This document shows positions 22,222 to 33,745 of a DNA stretch of 64,000 bases, one piece after another. The notes below the pieces were generated by a model that was not told where the DNA came from, searched no databases, and saw only the letters and a program-made list of their open reading frames with translations. This DNA is from Ipomoea triloba (taxonomy: Eukaryota > Streptophyta > Magnoliopsida > Solanales > Convolvulaceae): the NCBI RefSeq assembly GCF_003576645.1, contig NC_044924.1, positions 27,660,099-27,724,098 on the forward strand, read 5' to 3'. The position numbers were made by a program, and so were the translations under genes. Each line of letters opens with the position of its first letter. Position 1 is the first letter of the stretch.

Positions 22222-22780
22222 TGAGCCTCGATACTGCAACAAAAGTGAAGTAAAGATGGAAGTGAAACAAATAAATATATATATATACTCTCTAAGTATT
22301 CCAATACGCTAGCGGTCTTTAAAGATGAATTCGGATGTAGTGATGCTCACCTATGTTCTTTATTATTTATAGATTTATTATATTATAGTTAACTAGTATT
22401 TTTTACCCGTGATTGCACAAAATTGATTTGTTATAATATTTTCAGAATATTTGAATCTATATATAATTATACAAATTATAACAAAGAAAATAATACGGAG
22501 TATTATATAGTGCAATTGATAAAATGGATTGAACCGATTATATTTTCTTATCTATAAACAATTCTAATACTTGAAAATTTACATTTATTTGATTATAAAA
22601 TTAGTGCAAAAGTATGATTCCATTAATTGAATAATATATGAATCGTTTATGTGTGCAATAATTATCTTAAAAAAATTGATATGTAATATGATTTATGTAT
22701 TTATATTATTACTAAAATAAATATGAAAAATGAGAAATAATTTAATTGTAATTATTATAATAATAAATCCAAAGACTCAT

Positions 22781-23556
22781 CTTGTTTTCTAAACCCATTT
22801 ACCCTAAACCCTATTGAACTCTCTCGTCTTTGATTTTCTTCATGGCCACGGCCTCCGTGAAGCAAGCGTATCGGAGGCGGCGTCCAATCGCCTTCCCCTG
22901 CTGTCATTTCCACCTCAGACATCGTCCATCTTTATTGTCTTTTTCTGCATTCATTGTTTTCTCCTCCATCTCTACAGCTACCGGTCGTTACTCTCTTATT
23001 TTCGCACGGTTGTTTCCCTTTGCTTTGTTTTATTGGTTTAATTTTGTTTGCAGTTTTTGTGTTTTTCCTCTCGTTGTTTTAACGATTTTCTTCCTCTCGT
23101 TTACTTGGCGAGTTCTTTTTTCATAATGCGTGAAACAATAAAACTAGTCCTAGCATACGTGAATCTCATCATGGGTGACAAACATGACAATGAAAAAGAA
23201 ACTCCTATGAACTATGATATGCAGTTCACCTGATGAAGATATTGTCAATGGATAGAAGAATGGCGATGGAGATATTGTCAATGGATAGAAGAATGGAAAT
23301 AGATACTTAGGTGGTGTGCAAGACTATTCAACCAGTGTCAGTCTTAGGTACGTTTGACCAAATCATTAAAGAAGCTTTAAGTTCCTTCAAAGAATTCAGC
23401 TTTAAATTTGTGAAACAGTCTGCGAATCAAGTTTTCTATGCTAGGGAAGTTGTTTCTATGTCTGACTGTAAGGAATGTTTGATCATTCCATCAATCTTTA
23501 TTGTAAACGTTTCAGCCTATGATTAATGAATTAGCTTCTTTATTTTCAAAAAAAAA
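22781..23556 (+). mobile_element. Non-autonomous LINE-derived element with target duplication
   Basis: 776 bp bounded by ATCCAAAGACTCAT at 22767-22780 and 23557-23570, with a poly-A tail just before the second copy. The 3' part (about 23310-23526) encodes the end of a non-LTR-type RNase H: FVKQSANQVFYAREVVSMSD followed by a CKE block. The 5' part is a pyrimidine-rich leader unrelated to RT. A related copy on the minus strand lies at 52638-53300. There is no endonuclease or RT, so it must be mobilised by a LINE. Confidence 0.8.
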
Positions 23557-23935
23557 ATCCAAAGACTCATGTTTAGCTTAATTAACATAATAATTACTAA
23601 GCAATTATTATTAGCTAATTATATTAATATATGTGCAATTATACTTTTATACCTTAGTTATATTCTTTTCACCATATCGCCTTTACTTTAGTCCTCCTCC
23701 ATATCTAAATGAATTAATTGTAATAATTATATAAAAAAAATTCAATGACAAACATTTAATTGTAACTATACAAATATCCATGTAATTATTAGCATAATTG
23801 ACATAATAATTATTAGTCAATTACACTAATATTTGTGCAATTAATTTCTTAAATACCATAATAATTATTAGGTAATTGTACTAAAATTGTGCAATTATAT
23901 ACCTTTACATGTTTAGTGTGTGTGTGTGTGTGTAT

Positions 23936-24560
23936 ACATATAAATGGGTTTCCGTGCGGTTGATGGTCTCAGGTGCGGTTGTGCAGTTAAATTTGAGCAA
24001 TTGATCTTGCTTAAGTCAACGTTCAAGATTAACAGTGATTAAAAAACGCACAGTGACACTTTGGTCTTTTTGCATTTCCTTCTTAAGGTGCGTGATTTTT
24101 GTGCTTAAGGTGAGTCAGTTGTTGAAACTTAAGGTGTGTGAATTTCCTTCTTAAGATGCGTGATTTTTCTTTTTAAGGTGCGTGAGTTTCCTTCTTAAGA
24201 TGCGCAATTTGTATGTTAAGGTGCATGGTTTGTGTACTTAAGGTGCACCATTTTAAACCTTTAGGTGTGTGGTTTGTGTGCTTAAGGTGCGTGATTTGTG
24301 TGCTTAAGGTGCGTAGTTTGTGTACTTAAGGTGCGCCATTTAAAAACTTTAGGTGCATGGTTTGTGTTCTTAAGGTGCTTTGTTTGTGTGCTTAAGGTGC
24401 GTGGTTTGTGTAATTAAGGTACACCATTTTGATGCTTAAGGTGCATGGTTTGTTTATTAATTTGATAAACAATTTTAAGAATTCCATTAGGTTGTGTGTC
24501 ATTCCAAATGCTTAGATGAGAGCATTAATGGAGGACGTGCGTTTTTTAAAAAAAAAATAC
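23936..24560. mobile_element. Minisatellite-bearing TIR-like element (CTTAAGGTGCGTG repeat)
   Basis: 24070-24460 consists of about 17 degenerate copies of a unit of 21-23 bp: GTGTGCTTAAGGTGCGTGGT with variants. The left end (about 23945-23990: GTGCGGTTGATGGTCTCAGG then TGCGGTTGTGCAG) resembles the CAGGTGCGGCCG ends of the elements at 19005 and 28086, and it follows a (TG)n/(TA) tract. The right end was not resolved. Confidence 0.55.
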
Positions 24561-24707
24561 AAAAATTTAGAATTGCCACCAAAAACAAGGTACCTCTGGT
24601 GGAATTAACTCTTATTATATTTGTATAAAATACTTTCTAAATAAATATATAACATATTTTGTATTATAATTTTAATATTTAATTACACAATAGTGTAATA
24701 AAAAGTA

Positions 24708-24995
24708 GAGTTAATGACCTATTTGATTCCTTGACTATAGCGAAATTACCAATTTGGTCATCGCCTATAATTCTTATCAAATTAAGTCATCAACTTTGAA
24801 AATCTTACACAATTTCTTCCTCCTGTCAATTTGAGCTGTAGGATGATAGTTAATTTGAACTGTATGATGATAACGGATGACAAAATTGGGTAAAATTTTC
24901 AAAATTGAGGACTTAATTTAGTAAGAATGATAGTCGAGGACCAAATTAAATCAGTAATTTCGCTATAGTCAAGGAACTAAATAGGTCATTAACTC
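24708..24995. mobile_element. Foldback MITE with exact 9-bp target duplication
   Basis: 288 bp. It begins GAGTTAATGACCTATTTGAT and ends with the near-complement ATTAACTC. The arms match through a CTTGACTATAGCGAAATTAC block at both ends, making almost the whole element an inverted repeat. TAAAAAGTA flanks it at 24699-24707 and 24996-25004. A 9-bp duplication indicates a MULE-type MITE. Confidence 0.85.
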
Positions 24996-25004
24996 TAAAA
25001 AGTA

Positions 25005-25981
25005 GACAATGGACAATGTAGTGAACATAATTAATTAATGAATTTGAAGGTAAAGAATGTAGAAAATAAAGATAATATAACTATATATTGAAATTATATC
25101 TCTTTTTAAAGTTTTTTTATAATGAATAATTTTTTTGAATAAAGGTATTATAGACATCTAATTCTAAATTAATTAAATGCATATGTATTATTTTTGGTTT
25201 TAACTACTAATTTATTTAATTTAATAATAAGAGTAATAAAGTGGGTACTTCTTTTTCATCCACAACAATGAAGTCATTTTTTTTTCATTCGTTGTTGAGA
25301 CAAATTGTTTTAGGAGTTTGTCAATGACAATTGCTACCATTACTGTCAATAGAGAATGATAATAAATAATTCGAAATATATGGTTACAATAGATATTATT
25401 ATAATGATATAGTAAAAATTAAGGGGAAATGGCATCTTTAGTCCTTGAGTTATAAGGGTAGTGCCGACTCAGTCCCTGAGTTATGGCCGTATGCAAGTTT
25501 AGTCCCTCAGTTATTCGCGAAGTGGCGAGTTTAGTCTCTGACCATTAAATTTGACGAAAAAATTAAAAATTATTTAAAATTTGAGGGGTAAAATAGGAAA
25601 TCCACATTTTATTCTTCTTCTTATATCAAAACCACTTTTACATTATTTTTCACTTCTTAGCCTAATTATTTTCAAAATTCTTCAATTTTAAAAGCATTTC
25701 AATAACTTTCAAATGACTTGTTAGGAACCTGACTCTCGTATAACAAACTTAACACTTAGCACAAAAAAAAAAAAAAAGAAACACATGATCATTGTATTTA
25801 GGTGAATAGTAAAATGTTAAGGATGAGTTTTTCACAAATGTGAAGGCGTGAATTTTGGGGGGTGTCTTTCTCCTGCAAATTTGTAGATTTGGGCAGGTAA
25901 GGATAGCGCCCACTAGGGGAGAAGATTTGCGCTTCACATGCGTGAGGCGCACATCTTGCGCCCAGGCAGGCGCATAAGTAC

Positions 25982-26012
<31 letters not shown>

Positions 26013-26334
26013 TTCAATTTTATTTTTTCCTCCACCCCATTTTCTCTTTCCTAATCACACTTACAAAAACTCCCCAAAAACCACACCAAAATATTAACTA
26101 TTGAGGAAGGTCTTATGCCAACTCAGATTGGGATGAGGTTCAAATCAAAGACCTTTCTTATAGAAATTAATGAATAAGTTAAGAATAATAAATAGTTAAT
26201 GGAATTTTCTATTACTAAAGTTTATTACTTTATACTAACGGAATGCATGTTATTTAAGGGAAGAAAATAATATAATAGAGGATAAATAATGAGAATCATA
26301 AAAACATACTAAAATCAAAATAATATGAATCATT
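25005..26334. other. Intergenic, transposon remnants
   Basis: No gene. 25425-25560 has TTTAGTCCTTGAGTTAT and GCGAAGTGGCGAGTTTAGTC blocks like one TIR of the MULE-type foldback elements (compare 21127-21360), without a partner end. 25979-26012 is an (ATT)n microsatellite. 25870-26085 resembles 33230-33400 (CTCCTGCAAA and CATTTTCTCTTTCCTA blocks), probably shared remnants of one MITE family. Confidence 0.4.
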
Positions 26335-27300
26335 CATTGTAAATTTTTGTTCAAAATGTAGGTAAATTATTCAACAAGATACTTGATAAAAAATTTCTTT
26401 CTTCAATTTGTTCCCCAACCCATTTTTAATTTGTTTTTTAATTAACAGATTTTGTGTCTCTAAATAAATTAAGAGTATATAATATGTTAACTACATGCAC
26501 AGAATATGGAAACCATATTATGTGTCTTTAGTTAATAAATCATGTGCCTTCAATTTTTGACGTGGACAATGTTAACTGCCAATGCAAGACATATAATATG
26601 TTAATTATATGCACATAATTTTTGAACTAAAATCCACAATATAAGATGAACCATAATATCAATTGGTGAAATTAAACACTGTGTTATCCTCTATTCCTCG
26701 TTTCGTTATTTTCAACCGTCTGAACATTAGGAAATCTAACTAACATAAAACAGAAAAAACCAAGAAAATTTAATTTCACGCGGCTTCTTATTTTTCAATA
26801 CTTGCCAAGGAGTCGTTCCACACGCCGCCGCAACGTCTATAGTGTGTCATTTTCCTTTGGTCAGAGGAAATGAGATTTGATAGGGATAGTGATAAAAATT
26901 CTTTTTTTTGGTAATCTATGAGTATGTATGCAATCATTTTGCATGCACCATGGTCCACACAGCTGTGTGGAAAAAAAATGCATTTTATATATTAAAAGTA
27001 CATTATTTTTATATATAAAGTACATTATTTAAGTACTAAAAGTACATTATTTTATATATACTATCAAATAATATGCCTTCAGTATATAAATAATATACTT
27101 TTAGTATAATAAAAATGTACCTTATATTCATGATCCACACAGCTATGTAGACCATGGTCCACACAATAATTTGTGATTAGCTCTTTGCGCAAGATTTATG
27201 CGACTATACTGATTTGTTATAATTCTTGGGGGAAAAAACATCACTTATATTTCAAGGGCAAATTGTATATCCTGGATCAATGTCCATCTTGCATTATGGA
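26335..27300 (+). repeat. Segmental duplication, copy 2 (upstream of second peptide gene)
   Basis: The counterpart of 19390-20790. It lacks the 581-bp element but contains its own insert at 26931-27171. The conserved flank directly upstream of both peptide genes suggests the whole gene unit was duplicated in tandem. Confidence 0.8.
26931..27171. mobile_element. TIR MITE, about 241 bp
   Basis: Defined by comparison with the paralogous empty site at about 20645-20665 (GTATGTATGTGATTAG). The subterminal ends are inverted: CACCATGGTCCACACAGCTG at about 26945 and its near-complement ending about 27163. The interior is AT-rich with AAAGTACATTATTT repeats. A clean target duplication is not seen. 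Confidence 0.65.
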
Positions 27301-27447
27301 GTTTTGTTTAAAAATGAAACTTCTACTATATATTCTTGAGGGGCCAAACACGGAAATTTCTTGTTACCTATTGACTTTTTCTCCTTTAATTTTTCATTTT
27401 CCTTTCTTTTGTTTAAGCTATGAGAATGACTATAAAACTAGGCAAAC

Positions 27448-27870
27448 ATGACCAAATCTCCTTGCTCTCTCTATCTCAAGAAGACTGCCATGCTCAATTC
27501 TGCGTTTCCTTTCGTTCTTTTGATGGCATTTCTCTTTCTTTTTTCTTTCACTGCTGGGCATGGTAACTACTATACCTCATCTCCTCATTTATTTTTATTT
27601 ATTATGAAACTAAACATACACAAAAACAACTGTGTAGAACATATCTTCTATAGTTTCTTTAATTTCTCTAATCGATTCTTATTTATAATAATAATAATAA
27701 TATAATTAAGAAGTTGCATGCATGCAGGAAGGGAAACTGTGCTCATCATGCCCATTCTAGGGCCAAAAAGTGATGTTCAGTGCACTCCAAAAGCTACAGG
27801 GCGACGAATTCTTGGAAACCCTCCCAACCATAACATTGACGACAAAAGCTCACCAGGGGTGGGCCATTAA
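27448..27870 (+). CDS. CEP-like secreted peptide precursor, 85 aa, two exons
   Basis: Exons 27448-27562 and 27728-27870 (GT-AG intron) join to 258 bases. A signal peptide runs to about residue 38 (core FPFVLLMAFLFLFSFTAGHG); the ATG at 27490 would also give a good signal peptide. The mature part has a short variable region, a dibasic GRRILG and the terminus NPPNHNIDDKSSPGVGH followed at once by the stop. SPGVGH at the extreme C-terminus matches the end of C-terminally encoded peptides (CEP consensus ends SPGVGH or SPGIGH), which act through CEPR receptor kinases in nitrogen and root signalling. The first half of the 15-residue CEP motif is not conserved, and PIP peptides also end in GxGH, so the exact family is open. 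It is a paralogue of 21660-22221. Confidence 0.65.
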
Positions 27871-28085
27871 TACCACATCAGTGATCAGTCCAATGTTATA
27901 AAAATGTTGCAGCAATAAGCAATTATATGTGCCTTTTTTTAGTTTATTTATTTTGTTTGGGTTTGATATTTGATATTTGATATAGATTTTATATTATTTG
28001 ATTGTTGACTTAGGTCTCGTAAAATATACATTTTTTTTAATCTTGTAATTATACAATGCGTGTGGCTGAATTTATATATATATAT

Positions 28086-28418
28086 GGTCATGATCAAGTG
28101 TGGCCGGCCCTTAACGTGCGGTCAGTGCGGCCACACCACTATATATACAAATATACACCACTCAATGTTAGAAAATGCACCACACAAATATGCATCATTA
28201 GGTACGCATCACCAAAAAACACACCACTAGTTATGCAAATATACATCACACAGTGTTAGCAAATGCACCACTAGGGGCAGGGGAGTTATGGTGCATTATT
28301 TTGGGTGTGTGGTGTGTTTTTTGGTGTTTTCGTGTATTTTCGTTGTGGTGCGTTTTCTAACATTGAGTGGTGTAAACCGCACCGACCGCACGTTAAGGGT
28401 CGGCCACACTTGAACAGA
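28086..28418. mobile_element. Foldback element between (TA)n tracts
   Basis: CAAGTGTGGCCGGCCCTTAA near 28095 is answered by TTAAGGGTCGGCCACACTTG near 28395-28413. The arms contain CACCACTCAATGTTAG blocks also found at 19005-19202. The outer flanks are TATATATA on the left (28072-28085) and (AT)n on the right (28418-28442). Confidence 0.75.
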
Positions 28419-28442
28419 TATATATATATATATATATATATA

Positions 28443-29130
28443 AAGATTTAGAAGTTTAATTCTTCAAAAGGTTCATAAATTATAGTCAAATGGTATGTAA
28501 TTGAGATGTTGTTTTCTTTCTAATTAATTCTTAGCCAAAGTGTACGTTTAGAGTTGAAGTTTGACTAGTAGTTCTTACGAGAGCAATCAAGGCGTGAATG
28601 CGTGATGCTTGCCAAGCCTTAACGAAAAATTTCAATATAACAATAAAATTTATATTGAAATCGGAATAATAATCAAAATAGGACTCGTGCTAAGAAGCAT
28701 TATCATCTAGATGCATGCAAAACACAACCTAAGGATTTCCATCACTCTCATGATGCATCAACTCCTTCAAGCACACAAAACATCAAAGCCTCCAATTTCT
28801 CCTATTTTCATAGGAAGCAAGGAGTGGATTGAAATTTTGACCCAACTCTCATTGAAGCCAAGAGTCCTCCAAAACATGCTAATGAATGTTGTACACCAAG
28901 CATTAACAAGATACAAACAAAAATCCTTCATAAACTCAAGAATCCTAGGTAGACAAAAATCTCCTTTATGCAATAATTATATCACAAATTAAATAAAGCA
29001 TCAAGATAGACAATACAACCCTAACTCAAGTCCATAAACTAATTAATCATACATTATAAGAATAAATAAAGCAAAAGCACAAGTAATAAATATAAACATT
29101 GCAAAGGAAAGAGATAAGGGAAAGAAAGCT
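28443..29130. other. Intergenic, no gene seen
   Basis: Short frames at 28711-28992 and 28767-28973 overlap on opposite strands and resemble no family. Position and composition would allow an LTR or UTR of the copia fragment that follows, but no repeat partner is visible. Confidence 0.3.
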
Positions 29131-29133
29131 TCT

Positions 29134-30500
29134 CTATTGAAATGGATGATAGAATCTTGAATCTAAGTGCAAATCCTTCAATACAAGCTGTAAATTGTGT
29201 TGGCCCTCTCTCGTATGGGATGCAACCTTCTCTCGCATAAAGCAGCAATCAACCTTAATATGTTTGGCCCTTTCAGGGTAGACAAGATTGGATGCAATAT
29301 ATAGAATTGCTTGATTATCACAAATTAATTTCATAGGACCGATCTTATAGAAATTGAGTTCTTTGAGAAGTTGCTTAACCAAAATTAGTTCACATATTCC
29401 TAGTGCCATTGCTTGGTATTCTACTTCTGCGCTTGAGCGTACAACCACATCTTGTTTCTTACTTTTCCAAGAAACAAGATTACCTACAAAAAAAATACAA
29501 TATCCTGATATTGATATCCTATCCTAAGTGCATCTAGCTTAATGTGCATCTATGTAACTAACAATTTCTATATGTCCATGATCTTTTATAAAGTAATCTT
29601 GTACTTGGAGACCTTTTCACGTATCTTAAAATTTTGATAGTTGCATCCCAATGACTTTGACATGACTCTTGTAGAAACTAGCTAACAATGTAACACTTAC
29701 AGCAAAGGTAATATCTGGACGGGTGATAGTCCAGTACAGTAGCTTGCCAACCGATATGTTGTATCTATTTGGATTGGATAAAGGCTCTCCCTGTCCTAGA
29801 AGAAGTTTGAAATTTGGATCCATGGGTGTGTCAACTGGCTTGCTATTTGTCATACTTGTTTCTTCAAGAATATCCAAAGCATATTTTCGTTATGACATAT
29901 AGATACCTTGTTTGGATTGAGCAACTTCAATACTAAGGAAATACTTCAATTTTCCAAGATCCTTTGTCTCAAACTGTTGAAACAAATGTTTCTAAGTCTG
30001 CTTATTCCTTCCATATCATCCCATGTGATAATAATGTCATCAACATAAACTACCAAATATATGTTCCTTCTAAACAAAGGTGGCTATAGAAGACAGAGTG
30101 TTTGGCTTTGCTTTGAATCATGCCAAATTGTTAGATCACATCACTAAATCTCCCAAACCAGGCACGTGGAGATTGCTTCAACCTATAGAGAGTGTTTGAG
30201 ACGACAAATAAGATTTGCTCCTGTCTTAGCCACAAAGTCATGGGGTTGCTCCATATATACTACTTCATCTTTTAAGTCAACATGTAAAAAGACATTTCTG
30301 ATATCCAACTTAAATAATGGCCAGTGGCGATTGGCTGCCATTGAGAGGAAGAGGTAGATAGAGGTGATGTTAGCCACGGGGGAGAAGATGTCCGTGTAGT
30401 CCATGTCAAATATGTGTGTGTATCCTTTAGCAACAAGTCAAGTTTTAAGTCTATTAACTTGTCTATCTAGACTAACCTTCACATTATACGCCCATCTACA
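29134..30500 (-). pseudogene. Degenerate Ty1/copia RT-RNase H fragment
   Basis: Read on minus from 30500 down. RT pieces have DYTDIFSPVANITSI and FKLDIRNVFLHVDLKDEVVY (30183-30404). A YVDDIII active site is encoded near 30025-30052. The RT thumb has TRPDITFAVSV (29626-29877). RNase H has SSAEVEYQAMA, CDNQAILYIASN and HIKVDCCFMREK (29134-29448). Several frameshifts separate the pieces, and no gag, integrase or LTR pair is seen. It belongs to a different lineage from the 11 kb element, judging by the divergent RT text. Confidence 0.8.
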
Positions 30501-30690
30501 ATCAACTACTAGTAAACATCTAATTAACCAAACAATTTTTTATAACCAACCAGCTATCAGCTATTTGTCAAACACCCCCTAAATATATATACCCGCTAAG
30601 CCCATCAACTACTACTTAGGCTTTTGAAAACATCAATACACAACAGATTCAGCCACCACCAATTCCTATGGGAAACTTGAATACGTCTCG

Positions 30691-32937
30691 TTACCAAAGT
30701 TTGTCACTTCCTTGCAAATCACAGTTGCGCTGCTCACAATCGAGCTTACCCCACCGTGCATCAACCCGTTCACAAGGGAAAATGGGTTTACCCAAACTGT
30801 TGAAAGAAAATTTCCGGGATTAGCTTTGACAGCGGATATTGTTATATCCTTGTACAGGATTTCAATTTTTCACATACTATACATGGCAAGAAATTTTAAA
30901 AATAAGTTCTCTAGACCCTTGTGTTCACTTACAAAAATTTGGGAAAATGAAGATAAGTAAATAGAGGTATGGAGAGTGATATCAGGAAAGGCAAGTTCAT
31001 TTATTTAGATACCGATAGGATAGGATGTGAGGATGTCTCAACATTAGGCCTGATTGCATGAAAATGTTCAAAGATTTACAGAAAAATACCTTCTATTAAC
31101 AACATTGTGCACATGACACAACCATTGGGAAAACTCAGCTTGAGATCCGGCTTGTACAGGATTTGCTCTGCAAGGTGTAAGGACAAAAAAAAACATCAAT
31201 TTTTATTAGAAACTAACATTCCAGCTTTTGAGTTTTGATATCAAAATGAAAGCCAAAGGGAGGTACGTTCTTATCCATTGAAAATGTGGGGGACTGGGGA
31301 GAGGGGTGAATGAGTAGATACCGTAGAACTTCTTTAAAATGATCAGCACAGTCCTTGCATGGGTACATGCGAGATAAGATTCCCATCTGCAAACCATGTG
31401 AAAGAGGAAAATATGAATTTAATTGACACAATAACAATAACTTTCTTACATTTTTAACTTCTTCCAAGATTTTACTCCAATGTAATTCAAATATAATTTA
31501 TCTCTAGTGCTTGTAAGAAACATAAAGGAAACTCAGAATTTGTGCCTTAATTGACATTAAACACAAAGCTAACAATTGAAAAATCAGAAAAGCAAGATAG
31601 AGAATAATAAAGAAATTGAAATAGTGAGGGTGGTGGTACAAGTAGCATCAAACTTCACATAGTCATAGCCCCATAGAAACTATTCAGTGTTCTTTCTCAA
31701 ATCAGAAGAACTGGATTTTATTCCTAGCCTCTTATTATGAACTGATGAAATGAAAAGGAACTGAGAGGAAAAGAGAGTACTGTACCAATTCTTTTACATC
31801 CTTCTTTTGTTGCCTTGTTGGCTTCTCTGGGTACTGAAATCCACAATTCAGATATAGAATCAAATGATGAACAATTAAAAGCATTACAAAATCTAAAATC
31901 CAAAAATGGAACCATTTATGTTAAGGCATCGCCTAGGCGTCCGGTTGGTGGAGACCGGAAGCCTAATGATCTCGCCTCGCCTGAAATGGGTGAGGCAAGC
32001 TCGCCCTGAAAGCGCCCCTTAACAACATTGAATGGAACAAATTATTAACATGTCCATTAGGTTATATATGAGCTTTAATTTTATGCCATTGATAATTGAA
32101 ATGAAAAAAAACAGCCTCCATCTTACTCAAAACCTCTGAGCATATACAGTAGAGCATATTGGTTTAATAAGACAATTTAAAAAAAAAAAAATCATCATAC
32201 AAAAGGAATGACCAATGAAATGACCTGAGCTGCAAGAGTGTGAAGAAAAATCCAAGTGGCCCTTCCAAGCTCTTCTTTAATCACTGGGCCAGCAGACTTT
32301 TCCTGAATGGAATGACAATAAGAATAGCAACCTTCAACTCATTGCATCATACTCTTTTATGTAAAAAACAATTAAAAAAAAAAAAAGCTAAGAGAGGCCA
32401 AGAAAAAAGTTCCAGTCAGTAACAATATTCCTGAAATCCTAAAACAGTATACAAAATGATCATAGCAGTAAATCCTTTTATTTGTTTCCATCGTTCATTG
32501 CAGTAGTTTTTTGCACCAATATTCCTCTCTATATTCATAAACCTAAAAGAACACAACACTGCATTTTACTAATCTTGACTGGAACTTTTATTGAACAGCT
32601 AATGAGCATGAATGGTAAGTTTAGCCAATTCTTATAAAAACAGAGAATAGAACTGCAGTGATGCTCAGACAAAACCAAGTGGAAAGAAAGAAAGCGCTCG
32701 CAAATGTATTTAAGGTGCTAAAGTTACCTTCTTTGGAAGGTCATTGGGGTGGAGAAGAGCAGAGACGGCAGGTGTTGGAGCCAAGTGGTTTGGTTTTGGA
32801 GGTGCAGAGATAGCAAAGAGCGGCTTGGCGTGTGGGTTGTTGGGCAATTTTAGGAATTGGAAGAGATGGGTTTGGATGCTATTTGATACCTTCTCAAACG
32901 TTTGGAAGAGAAGCTGCAATGGATTCTCAGATGTCAT
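30691..32937 (-). CDS. ERV1: FAD-linked sulfhydryl oxidase ERV1, 194 aa, six exons
   Basis: Minus-strand exons: 32728-32937, 32225-32302, 31786-31833, 31322-31386, 31090-31167, 30691-30796, all with GT-AG borders, joining to 585 bases. The N-terminus (LLFQTFEKVSNSIQTHL) matches plant ERV1. The ERV/ALR domain starts GPVIKEELGRATWIFLHTLA, followed by YPEKPTRQQKKDVKEL, the redox-active MYPCKDCADHF (CxxC next to FAD), HVHNVVNR of the FAD site, and CERVDARWGKLDCEQRNCDL with the CX4C distal pair typical of plant ERV1. The enzyme oxidises thiols with FAD and oxygen or cytochrome c, and works with Mia40 in import of cysteine-rich proteins into the mitochondrial intermembrane space (family knowledge). 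Length is close to Arabidopsis ERV1 (191 aa). All exons look intact. Confidence 0.95.
31921..32020. repeat. CCTAGGCG-type repeat in ERV1 intron 2
   Basis: A GC-rich insert in AT-rich intron: TTAAGGCATCGCCTAGGCGT then CGCCTCGCCTGAAATGGG and GGCAAGCTCGCCC. It is related in style to the element at 62251-62650. It lies between exons 2 and 3 and does not disturb splice sites. Confidence 0.4.
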
Positions 32938-33119
32938 GTCGACAACTCAACATAGGAAGCCACGAGCGGGAGGAAGCAATTTAGCAAGAAGCTCTAATTT
33001 TAATAGACAGTTGGTTTTAGTCAAAAAAATTATAATTATTATAAAATTTTTCCTTCATTTTTCAGCAATCTTCTAAATGGATAAGACCTGTCTTTTTTAC
33101 ATATCACAAAACAACATCG

Positions 33120-33745
33120 TTTTAGGTTTTAGAGCAACCACATTAGTGATTTTTACAAGCTAAAAAATCAAACAATGATTTTTACACAAATGGAAAACTT
33201 GTTTTTTTTTTTTCTAAAGTTTTTTTCTCCTGCAAAATCCAAGTTTTTTGTAGGTCCTGCAAGAGAGATAAATGGCATAAGTATACTGGTTTTGTGCATG
33301 TTTGGGGCGTTAATCTGCACATTTTCTTCTTTTAAAAAAAATTATTTTGTTTTTTTTTTTTCTCCTTCATCTCATTTTCTCTTTCCTAGTCACACAAAAA
33401 GACCCAAAAAAAAAACTTGATAAATGAGGATGCTTTTATAATTTTTGGACAATGAATTACCCCCATATCAGAACCGTCCTTGCTTATAGGGACTAGAGAG
33501 GAACCAAGGAAGGAAGGTTAAATTTGAAATTGTCCTTAAACTAGAGTTAGTTTGGTCTAATGTATGTACTTTGAATATTTAGTACAAAGTAAATATGGCA
33601 GAAAAAAAACACTTGTCCCAGTTTTTAAATTTTTACAAAAGAACATGGTTTTCCCTATTACTTATGAAACTGGACTTTCTATATAGACATTTAGTGCACA
33701 ATAGGCCTTCATATAACCAGTGAAATTTACAGTTTCCAAGCTGAT
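33120..33745. other. Intergenic boundary between ERV1 and the right SAUR arm
   Basis: 33131 onward has GAGCAACCACATTAGTGATT, a MITE-like start, with T-rich sequence and a TTTTCTCTTTCCTAGTCAC block to about 33400. From about 33530 the sequence matches the SAUR downstream segment (compare 3300-3490 in reverse), so the right arm begins here. No gene. Confidence 0.4.

Noticed and set aside
22814..23126. Two overlapping frames at the start of the LINE-derived element
   Set aside because: They lie in the pyrimidine-rich leader of the element. There is no resemblance to RT, endonuclease or gag, and they are not conserved in the second copy.
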